From positions 1 to 29,365 of the forward strand of contig JAGZEG010000023.1 of assembly GCA_018368455.1 (NCBI GenBank): a DNA stretch of 29,365 nt, given 5' to 3'. How positions within the stretch are numbered: the stretch's first letter is position 1; each line of letters starts with the position of its first letter. This DNA is from Coriobacteriia bacterium. Its GTDB lineage: Bacteria; Actinomycetota; Coriobacteriia; Coriobacteriales; UMGS124. The position numbers and the translations under genes were made by a program. Below, one piece after another: positions 1-6,438 of the stretch. Below the pieces are notes generated by a model. The model had not been told where the DNA came from and searched no databases. It saw only the letters and a program-made list of their open reading frames with translations.

Positions 1-203
1 GGCGCACCCGGACCCGCTACGAGACGATCGACGGCAGGAGGGCGAGGCTGGGCCTGCCGGTGTAGGATTGGTCCAAGAAATCTGCCGCATCCCCCGAGCG
101 CAATTCGCGCCCAATTTCAGCGCTCGATTTTGCAAAAGCTGGCAGAACCGAAGAATGCGCCCACCACCAAAACCCGCGAGCGAGACGGGCATCGACTCCC
201 GCA

Positions 204-223
204 CGGGGACCCGCGGGTCCCCG
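204..223. repeat. Perfect 20-bp palindrome
   Basis: The core GGGGACCCGCGGGTCCCC is perfectly self-complementary with no loop, and one more C/G pair extends it to 20 bp. Its centre, CCCGCGGG, also occurs in the hairpin at 393-425. The function is unknown: it could be a protein-binding site or simply a product of high GC. Confidence 0.6.
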
Positions 224-392
224 ACACACCGTCACGCCCCAGGCTGCGGGGATGCGAGGAAGGGGCCCGGCACGCGTGAAAACCACGGTAGGACGAAGCG
301 CCGCCGCTCCTTCTCGCGCAATGAGCCGCGAGCCTCCGACATCGTCATCGCACCCCAGGTTGGCGCGGCGCCCCACGGGGGCCCGCACGCAG

Positions 393-425
393 GGGGCCCG
401 CGGGCCTTCTCGACCCGCGGGCCCC
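393..425 (-). terminator. Strong GC hairpin just downstream of the flavoprotein gene
   Basis: GGGGCCCGCGGG (393-404) and CCCGCGGGCCCC (414-425) form a perfect 12-bp stem with a 9-nt loop, about 33 nt past the flavoprotein stop codon. There is no T-rich tail on either strand. It is therefore not a canonical intrinsic terminator and may instead be a 3'-end stabilising or Rho-assisted structure. Confidence 0.35.
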
Positions 426-457
426 GGAGGATCCGCTATCCGCTCCCGATCAGGAGG

Positions 458-2410
458 CTACAGCCCCATGGCCGCCTTGACGGCGTCCTTGATGGCCTTG
501 CTCGTGATCGTGGCGCCCGAGACGCCGTCCACGCCGTCGATCTCGTCGGCGGTGGACAGGCCCACGAGCTTCTCGGGGAGCTGCTCGATGGCCTTGGTGC
601 CGATGCCCTCGGTCTCGGAGTTCTCGCCGACCTCGACGGAGGCGATCTTGCCGTCGGCGTCCAGCGTCACCGTGACCGGGACGTTGCCGCCCATGCCCTT
701 GCCCGTGCCCGTCAGCGCGCCGTCGGCGGCGGGGGCAGCAGGAGCCTCCTCAGCGGCGCCGAAGTCGTTCTCGTCGCCCAGGCCGGCCGGCGTGGACTCG
801 ACCTTCGGGGCAGCCGCGTAAGCAGGCAGCTCCTCCTTGGCGGCGGCAGCGTTGGCGCCGGCGATCTGGCCGAAGATGAAGCACTCGGCCACGTTCGTGC
901 CGCCCTGGTACATGCAGCTCGTGATGCCGCCCATCTCGCCGGCGGAGTACAGGTGCGGGATCGGGTTGCCCTCGAGGTCGAGGATCTCGGCGTTCTCGTT
1001 GCGCTCCGGGCCGCCCTGCGTGTTGAGGATGAGGTTCTTCAGCTGCAGCACGTAGTAGGCAGCGCCGTCGAAGGCACGCAGCGTGTCAGCCGGACGGCCG
1101 CACTCGTAGTCCTTGCCGGCATCGGCGTACATGTTGAAGTCGTCGATCGTCTCCTGGAGGTTCTCCTCCGGGCAGCCGATGGCAGCGGCGGCGTCAGCGA
1201 TCGTGGCGCACTCGACGACCGAGTCGGCGAAGTCGGCGTTGAGCAGCTCGGCCGCCTTCAGGGCCTCGAACTGCGTCTTGTCCCACACGGCAAAGATCTT
1301 CTCGGGGTACTTCGGGTTCTCCCACAGGCCGTTGCCGTCAGGCATGTGGCCGTGGCGCACCTCGAAGCTCTCGTCGCCGAAGCGCTTGCCCCACGTACCG
1401 ACGATGACCACGGCGCCCGTGTTCATCTCGTTCTTGGCCAGCGTAACGGCCTGGATAGCGTTGAGGCCGGGCTCGGTGTAGTAGCCGCAGCCGTTCATGC
1501 CGAAGCCGCCCTCGTAGGCGACCATGTGCCACAGACGCGCGCCAGCGTCCATGCACATCTTGATGCCGTCACCGGTGTTGAACAGGCCGCCGATGGGAGC
1601 GTAGTCGATGACGCCCAGGTAGTCCTGGACCATCTTGGCGTCGTCCTCAAAACCGCCCGTGCAGACGCACACGCCGTTGTTGGCGCGGACGTTGCGCGCG
1701 GTGCCCTTGCGGTCGACGGTCACGCCGACGATCGTCTTGGACTCGGGGTCCTGGATCAGGCCGGTGCCGGGCGTCTCGAACCAGACGTCGATCTTGCCGG
1801 CGTAGTTGTCAGCGAGGCGCGAACGCATGGACTGGAACAGGAAGCTGTCGGACAGGCCCTGGTGCGTCGTCCACAGGCCGATCTTGTCGGAGCCCTCGAA
1901 CTCGGGATACTCGGGCGACATGACGCCGATGACGGGCATGCCCGTCCAGTCAACGAACTCGTCGCGGTTCATGCCGAACTTCTCGCTCATGGTCGTAGCC
2001 ATGGAGGTCACGCCGTCGGCGATCGTCTTGATCATGGCCTCGGGAACCTCACGGCTGCCGGCGAGGGCCTTGTAGTACGAGAGCGTGGCCTCGGCGTCGT
2101 CGTTGCCGTAAGCAAACAGCTGGCCGCAGACCTTGGAGTTGCCGCCCGACTCGCCCTCAGTGCACTTCTCGCAGATCAGGACGGACGCGCCAGCGTCGGC
2201 GGCCTCCATAGCGCTGATCATGCCGGAGAAGCCCATGCCGAGCACGACGACGTCATACTGGGCGTCCCACTTCACCGTGTCGGCGAACGTGTAGGACTCG
2301 GCCGACTCAGCGGCCAGGGCGGAGGTCGCGCCGGCCGTCAGGCCCATGGCGGCGGCACCAAGAGCGGCACCCTTAACAAAGTTGCGGCGAGAAACCTCAG
2401 GAGTGTGCAT
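458..2410 (-). CDS. Tat-exported FAD-dependent fumarate reductase-like flavoprotein with C-terminal FMN-binding domain
   Basis: A 650-residue flavoprotein reductase of the fumarate/urocanate reductase superfamily, expected to act outside the membrane. It starts with a twin-arginine signal (SRRNFVKGAALGAAAMG, residues 7-23) and an Ala-rich stretch. The FAD dinucleotide fold follows, with VVVLGMGFSGM (GxGxxG at 58-63) and GGNSKVCGQ. Late in the FAD domain come GGPERNENAEIL and YQGGTNVAECFIFGQIAG, typical of the flavocytochrome c fumarate reductase group. Residues from about 567 form an FMN_bind domain. It ends in DGVSGATITS (628-637), matching the ApbE flavinylation motif, so FMN is probably attached covalently at Thr634. 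The ATG at 2410 is chosen because AAAGGGGA lies just upstream and the Tat signal begins there; a longer open frame upstream lacks this support. No cytochrome, membrane anchor or LuxR regulator is adjacent, so the electron donor and acceptor are unknown. Confidence 0.9.
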   Translation of the reverse strand: MHTPEVSRRNFVKGAALGAAAMGLTAGATSALAAESAESYTFADTVKWDAQYDVVVLGMGFSGMISAMEAADAGASVLICEKCTEGESGGNSKVCGQLFAYGNDDAEATLSYYKALAGSREVPEAMIKTIADGVTSMATTMSEKFGMNRDEFVDWTGMPVIGVMSPEYPEFEGSDKIGLWTTHQGLSDSFLFQSMRSRLADNYAGKIDVWFETPGTGLIQDPESKTIVGVTVDRKGTARNVRANNGVCVCTGGFEDDAKMVQDYLGVIDYAPIGGLFNTGDGIKMCMDAGARLWHMVAYEGGFGMNGCGYYTEPGLNAIQAVTLAKNEMNTGAVVIVGTWGKRFGDESFEVRHGHMPDGNGLWENPKYPEKIFAVWDKTQFEALKAAELLNADFADSVVECATIADAAAAIGCPEENLQETIDDFNMYADAGKDYECGRPADTLRAFDGAAYYVLQLKNLILNTQGGPERNENAEILDLEGNPIPHLYSAGEMGGITSCMYQGGTNVAECFIFGQIAGANAAAAKEELPAYAAAPKVESTPAGLGDENDFGAAEEAPAAPAADGALTGTGKGMGGNVPVTVTLDADGKIASVEVGENSETEGIGTKAIEQLPEKLVGLSTADEIDGVDGVSGATITSKAIKDAVKAAMGL

Positions 2411-2651
2411 GTGCGAATCCCCTTTCGCTGTGGCGCTGCGCTGCCGTCCCCTTGCGACGGCCGCGCTCGCCAGACGTTTGGACCCCGCATGAAAGCGAGG
2501 CGCTAACCGAGATCCCACTATGCGGCCATCTACGGTAGACAGGTCAAGGGATGGACCACAACAAGATGAATTTGGGTGCGGGGGTTGACAAGAATCCAGC
2601 AGCTGCATCTAAAAAACGCCCCATCACTTGACACGTTTACCTGCGATTTCT

Positions 2652-3167
2652 TTAGCGGCTTACGCAGCTCGAGCTCCTACGCACCATACGAGGAAGCACG
2701 AGGCAGACGAAAGCGAGAACGAGGCTGATCGCCAGCGCGCACACGAACGCAAGCGCACCGTCGATGTGGATAGCGGGGATGCCCATAAGCAGGCCCATGC
2801 CGTAAGGCACCGTCCAGATGAGCCAGACAACGATGCTCAACCGGTGGAAGCTCGCCAGGCGGCGCTCGTCACGACGAACATACGTCAGCGTCGCCCAGCC
2901 AGCGTGGAAGAGCATGAGAACGATGGCGAGGGCACCCGTGATTGCATGCAGGTTGATGCCACCGGTCGACGCCCCAAGCGACGCTCCGGAACTGGCAATG
3001 CCGCCCATGATCGTCGTGCCGAGCGTGTCGAAGAGCAGACCGCACCAAAAGACGATGAGATGAGGCAGGTGAAGGCGGCCTGCGGCGCGCTCCCAAAAAA
3101 CGCCAACGGTATAGAGCACGAACGCGAGCGAGATGGTGCCCGTGGCGAGCATGAGCTGAGGGGACAT
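2652..3167 (-). CDS. HsmA-like (TIGR03987-type) multi-span membrane protein
   Basis: A 171-residue, very hydrophobic protein with about five membrane segments (near residues 6-25, 35-56, 72-95, 110-130 and 137-159). The pattern LHLPHLIVFWCGLLFDTLGT, then INLHAITG, FHAGWATL and FHRLSIVVWLIWTVPY resembles the TIGR03987/HsmA family as I remember it. HsmA of Clostridioides difficile is a haem-binding membrane protein made with its own regulator. Histidines at 33, 36, 74, 88 and 108 are candidate ligands. The last membrane segment appears to extend beyond the usual core of about 130 residues. The start at 3167 has AAAGGA upstream. The gene lies 61 nt after the TetR gene and is probably co-transcribed with it. 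Family assignment is from memory of the pattern; haem binding is inference. Confidence 0.65.
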   Translation of the reverse strand: MSPQLMLATGTISLAFVLYTVGVFWERAAGRLHLPHLIVFWCGLLFDTLGTTIMGGIASSGASLGASTGGINLHAITGALAIVLMLFHAGWATLTYVRRDERRLASFHRLSIVVWLIWTVPYGMGLLMGIPAIHIDGALAFVCALAISLVLAFVCLVLPRMVRRSSSCVSR

Positions 3168-3228
3168 GGAAAGACGTCCTTTCGAGAAGAGGAGATATGC
3201 ACGTAGGAGAACTAGCCGGCTGCGTCCC

Positions 3229-4041
3229 CTACGAACCCGACTTCTTCTCGTTGTCCACGCGCGAAACAGGCGTCTCGTCGTCCGCATCGCGATAGACCGG
3301 TCCCTCGGTGACATACAGTGTCATCCGTAGCATTCGGCAGAACGTCTCGAATGCAGCAAGGCCATCCGTGTGGGAGGCAGGAACAAACCCCGTGGGAGCA
3401 TTGGCATGCGCGCCATCGGCTACACGAACGGAGGCATCCCCAGAGTCGGCGCCGTCAGCCGCAGCGGCGGACGAATCTGCATCCCCCTCGACCCGGGAGC
3501 AGGTCGAATCGGATCCGGAAGGCGCTGCACCGAGGCCGGCGGAAAGCTCCATGATCGTCGTCAGTGTGAGGTCGGCGATACGCTCGGGAGCGAGCTCTCC
3601 AACGAGGCGATCGCGCGCAACGCAGGGGTCGCCCTCGAGCACGCGCACCAAACCGGCGCGCATGTGATCGAGGGCACGGATAGCCTCGGGGCAATCGGTC
3701 ATGCTCACGCCGCACGCCGCAAGCTGTGGAAGCCAGTCGCGTCGAAAACGCGTGAGCGCGTCAGCCACGTCGGAAAAGAACGCGCGACAAAACGTCACGT
3801 AATCGCTGCCCGGACCCATGGCCTCGTGCATGTCATCGCCGAGCTCTTCGCGCCAGAAGCGGCCAACTACGGCTACGAGCAAGTCCATCTTCGCGGGAAA
3901 GTAGTTGTAGAGCGTCCCCGGCGCAACGCCGCATTCGGCAGCAAGGGAGCGGGCGCTCACGGCGGCCAGACCATGCTCGCATGCCAGCGCATACGCGCGC
4001 TCGACAGCCTGTTCGCGCGTCAGAGCCTTTCGCCGTGCCAT
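3229..4041 (-). CDS. TetR/AcrR family transcriptional regulator
   Basis: A 270-residue repressor. The N-terminal helix-turn-helix is clear: ALTREQAVERAYALACEHG, then SARSLAAECGVAPGTLYNYF and PAKMDLL, the classic TetR recognition region. The rest is the ligand/dimer domain. It is longer than the usual 190-220 residues because a Ser/Ala/Asp-rich low-complexity stretch (about residues 175-235) sits before the final helical segment. The ATG at 4041 is preferred over an upstream in-frame start at 4113 because GGGAGGAGGG lies directly before it. Upstream, a perfect 15-bp palindrome overlaps a promoter (-35 TTGTCG, 17-nt spacer, -10 TAATAT), so autoregulation is likely. The HsmA-like gene follows and is the most likely co-regulated target. 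The ligand is unknown. Confidence 0.92.
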   Translation of the reverse strand: MARRKALTREQAVERAYALACEHGLAAVSARSLAAECGVAPGTLYNYFPAKMDLLVAVVGRFWREELGDDMHEAMGPGSDYVTFCRAFFSDVADALTRFRRDWLPQLAACGVSMTDCPEAIRALDHMRAGLVRVLEGDPCVARDRLVGELAPERIADLTLTTIMELSAGLGAAPSGSDSTCSRVEGDADSSAAAADGADSGDASVRVADGAHANAPTGFVPASHTDGLAAFETFCRMLRMTLYVTEGPVYRDADDETPVSRVDNEKKSGS

Positions 4042-4133
4042 GGTCCCTCCTCCCGTGTCGCCCTCTCGAACCGCCACCTCATCAGCGTTCAGAAAGCCGC
4101 CCCATCCGCTCAAGGCACCCGACAGCTCTCATA

Positions 4134-4148
4134 ATGAACAGTGTTCAT
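4134..4148. promoter_or_regulatory. TetR-type operator palindrome
   Basis: ATGAACA-G-TGTTCAT is a perfect 7-1-7 inverted repeat, a form common for TetR/AcrR operators. It lies 93 bp upstream of the TetR start, overlaps the -10 element and covers the predicted transcription start. The GAAC to GTTC spacing is 3 nt, not the 4 nt of an actinobacterial LexA box, so it is assigned to the TetR protein. Confidence 0.8.
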
Positions 4149-4175
4149 ATTAGTGAGCAACGGCTTCTTCGACAA
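4147..4175 (-). promoter_or_regulatory. Promoter of the tetR-hsmA-like unit
   Basis: Read on the minus strand, -35 is TTGTCG (4170-4175) and -10 is TAATAT (4147-4152), separated by exactly 17 nt. The operator palindrome begins within the -10. The predicted transcript has a leader of about 100 nt before the TetR start codon. Confidence 0.7.
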
Positions 4176-4346
4176 CCATGGCACAAACGCTCCATGCACT
4201 CGCTTGGGCCCGCCGCCAAGTGCCATCGCCCGGTTGAGCCGCGACGTGCTCGCCAGCAGGCAGGCAGCTTCCCGTTCGTAACAGTATTCAAAAACGCAAA
4301 ATTCCAGCCGTGACCTGCTCTTTCTCTTTGATGAGCCATGCGCAAC

Positions 4347-4380
4347 AAAAAGCCCGCCGGACGAATAGCTCCGACGGGCC
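4347..4380 (-). terminator. Intrinsic terminator of the M32 carboxypeptidase gene
   Basis: GCCCGCCGGA (4352-4361) pairs with TCCGACGGGC (4370-4379). On the minus-strand transcript the single mismatch becomes a G-U wobble, and TTTTT follows the stem. It lies about 40 nt past the stop codon of the peptidase gene. Confidence 0.88.
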
Positions 4381-4417
4381 TGGATGCCCTTGCTCGATAT
4401 GGGCGTGCTCGAATCGC

Positions 4418-5944
4418 CTACAGCTCGTACAGAGCGCGGTACTTCTCCTCGAGGTAGCGCGTGTAGTGCGTTGGGTCGAACGGCGCCCCGCAGGCATCGG
4501 CAATAACCTGCTGCGAGTCCTTGCTCTTACCGTACTGCCACACGTGCTCGGCCAGCCAGCTCGTCACCGGCGTCACGTCGCCCGCGGCGATGGCAGCATC
4601 CACGTCGACGCCCGCAGCCTGGCGCTCCTCGCGCAGCTTGGCTACGAACTGCGCCGCGTATGCGTTGCCCAGTGCGTACGACGGGAAGTAGCCGATGTAG
4701 CCCATGGCCCAGTGCGTGTCCTGCAGAATGCCGTGCGTGTCATCGGGCACCTCGACGCCCAGGTACTCGCGCGTGAGCTCGTTCCAAAGCGCCGGCGCGT
4801 CGTGGGCCGAGACCTCGCCGGACATCAAGCGCTTCTCCACCTCGTAGCGCACCATGATGTGCAGCGAGTACGTCAGCTCGTCGGACTCCGTGCGGATGAG
4901 GCCCGGCTCCACCCGGTTGACAGCGCGATAGAGCTGCTCGGGCGTGACATCGGCATACGCCTGCGGGGCAGCCTCGCGCAGCAGGGGCAACAGCACGTCC
5001 ATGAACGGGCGGCTGCGGCCCACCATGTTCTCCATGAGACGACTCTGGCTCTCGTGGATGTCGGACGCCGTGCCGCCCGCCAGGCAGGTGAACGTGTAGC
5101 GCGGGTCGACATTCTGCTCGTAGAGTGAGTGGCCGCCCTCGTGGATGGTCGTGTACACGCCAGACAGTACGTCGTGCTCGTGGTAGTGGTGAGCGATGCG
5201 CACGTCCTCGCGCGAGAACCCACTCGTGAAGGGGTGCTCCGTCTCACCGAGCGTCAGGCGCGCCGGGTCGAGCCCGATGACGCCACACAACTTGGCAGCG
5301 AGCTCCTTCTGGGCAGCAATCGGAACTCCCGCGCTCGCGAAGGCGGGAGCATCGGGCTGCCCCTTCGCGGCGATGGCATGCACGATCGGCACGACGGCCT
5401 CGCGCACCGTCTGGAAGAAGCGATCGCACACCCCAGTGGAGCAGCCGCGGCCGAATTGGTCGAGCCACACGTCATAGGGCGCCTTATCGGGGTTGAGGCA
5501 ACGAGCCTGGGCTTGCATGGCCTCGACGATGCGGGCGACATACGGCTCCCAGCTGGCATAGTCGTTCTCAGCCTTGGCGCGGCGCCACACAGGAAACGCC
5601 TCGGTGAGCAGGCGCTGGAAGTCGGAGGCCATCGAGACAGGAATCTTCTCCTGCTCGGCGTACTCGCGCCCAAAGACGCGCAGCTCATCGACGTGGAGCT
5701 GGTCGAGCTGGTCCTCGCACAGCGAGAGCGCCGCCAGCAACTCGCCCGTATCCGCACCCGAGAGCAGCTCGTGCTGGCAGCCGGCGAGCGTGCTCATGGC
5801 CTCGCCGCAGCACGCCGCACCCGCCTCGGGCTGGATGGTCTGGGCGTCGTAGGTGAGCAGCGCCTGGGCGTAGCCGAACGACGCGATCTTGCGCTGCAGG
5901 TCATCAAAGCGCGCGACGAGCTCGTGTGCGGAGTTTTCCGTCAT
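4418..5944 (-). CDS. M32 family metallocarboxypeptidase (carboxypeptidase Taq type)
   Basis: A 508-residue cytoplasmic zinc carboxypeptidase that removes residues one at a time from peptide C-termini; the length is normal for the family. The zinc motif is TIHEGGHSLYEQN (HExxH at 268-272). Other M32 signatures are all present and in order: TEHPFTSGF (near 236-243), REDVRIAHHY, HESQSRLMENMVGRSRPF (third zinc ligand region), GLIRTESDELTYSLHIMVR and DTHWAMGYIGYFPSYALG. The ATG at 5944 has AAAGGA 8 nt upstream. The gene forms its own unit with a terminator directly downstream. A direct repeat and a CATAAT -10-like element lie upstream. It probably serves peptide turnover for an amino-acid-fermenting lifestyle; that role is inference. 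Confidence 0.96.
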   Translation of the reverse strand: MTENSAHELVARFDDLQRKIASFGYAQALLTYDAQTIQPEAGAACCGEAMSTLAGCQHELLSGADTGELLAALSLCEDQLDQLHVDELRVFGREYAEQEKIPVSMASDFQRLLTEAFPVWRRAKAENDYASWEPYVARIVEAMQAQARCLNPDKAPYDVWLDQFGRGCSTGVCDRFFQTVREAVVPIVHAIAAKGQPDAPAFASAGVPIAAQKELAAKLCGVIGLDPARLTLGETEHPFTSGFSREDVRIAHHYHEHDVLSGVYTTIHEGGHSLYEQNVDPRYTFTCLAGGTASDIHESQSRLMENMVGRSRPFMDVLLPLLREAAPQAYADVTPEQLYRAVNRVEPGLIRTESDELTYSLHIMVRYEVEKRLMSGEVSAHDAPALWNELTREYLGVEVPDDTHGILQDTHWAMGYIGYFPSYALGNAYAAQFVAKLREERQAAGVDVDAAIAAGDVTPVTSWLAEHVWQYGKSKDSQQVIADACGAPFDPTHYTRYLEEKYRALYEL

Positions 5945-6006
5945 GGATGCCGTCCTTTCCCGAGGCCATGCCCCGGATTGTCGAAGCGGGTCAATAGCTC
6001 CCGTCG

Positions 6007-6042
6007 ATTATGTACCCCCAGCTCGAACGCGATATCGAACGC
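6007..6042 (-). promoter_or_regulatory. Candidate promoter with direct repeats upstream of the M32 gene
   Basis: On the minus strand a CATAAT -10-like hexamer lies at 6007-6012. Upstream, the octamer GCGTTCGA occurs twice in direct orientation (6035-6042 and 6023-6030), 12 nt apart from start to start. No good -35 is visible, which would fit an activator-dependent promoter. The repeats are certain; the promoter reading is tentative. Confidence 0.4.
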
Positions 6043-6062
6043 TGTCATCTCCACGGGACAGC

Positions 6063-6112
6063 AAAAGAGAGAACCCGCCGACATGCGCAGCTGGCAACGT
6101 CGGCGGGTTCTC
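6063..6112 (-). terminator. Intrinsic terminator of the 59-residue membrane protein gene
   Basis: GAGAACCCGCCGAC (6069-6082) pairs perfectly with GTCGGCGGGTTCTC (6099-6112), a 14-bp stem. On the minus strand the stem is followed by TCTTTTGC. It lies 38 nt past the stop codon of the small gene. There is no T tract on the plus-strand side. Confidence 0.85.
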
Positions 6113-6150
6113 GGACAGACGATGTGCGCTCAGAAGGCGCAGTCGTGTCG

Positions 6151-6330
6151 TTAGCGCTTCTTGGTCGAGGAGCTCTTGGACTTCGAGCCGGACTTCTTGG
6201 CCGACTTCTTCATCTCATCCTTGTAGCCCTTATAGATCGGAATGGCGATGACGAGAATGAGGGCAATAACGATGACCGCGACGACGGCCCAGAACACAGC
6301 CGGGTTGACTGTCATACCAAAGAGTTCCAT
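6151..6330 (-). CDS. Small single-span membrane protein with Lys/Ser-rich tail
   Basis: A 59-residue protein. It has a short N-terminus (MELFGMTVNPAVFWA), one hydrophobic span rich in Val and Ile (about residues 10-32) and a strongly basic tail (KGYKDEMKKSAKKSGSKSK and onward). The positive tail predicts that the C-terminus faces the cytoplasm. AAAGGGGA four nt before the ATG at 6330 supports the start over a longer frame. It has its own strong terminator, so it is probably a real, independently expressed gene. I do not recognise a family. Confidence 0.75.
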   Translation of the reverse strand: MELFGMTVNPAVFWAVVAVIVIALILVIAIPIYKGYKDEMKKSAKKSGSKSKSSSTKKR

Positions 6331-6438
6331 TGCGTCCCCTTTCAAGAAAGGCCCCGTGCCCTCTTGCGAACACGACAGCCTACCCACCCGCTACACACGA
6401 TCATGATACGGCATCTAATGTACCCAGCCGTTGCCAAC

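Larger units (their letters stand above)
1..457. other. Non-coding leading region with GC-rich palindromes
   Basis: No convincing gene was found in these 457 bases. The open frames present are composition-driven, have no ribosome-binding site worth trusting and resemble no family I know. The region does hold two strong GC-rich palindromes, listed separately. It lies downstream of the minus-strand flavoprotein gene and may include the 5' region of a gene beyond the window edge. Confidence 0.6.

Noticed and set aside
68..2506. Long plus-strand open frame (812 codons) across the flavoprotein gene
   Set aside because: It is antisense to a clear Tat/FAD/FMN reductase. Its product is low-complexity, with Val, Leu, Gly and His runs typical of the opposite strand of a GC-rich gene.
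4134..4148. LexA box at the TetR promoter
   Set aside because: GAAC and GTTC are separated by 3 nt, not 4, and the site overlaps a TetR-family gene promoter. A TetR operator is the simpler reading.
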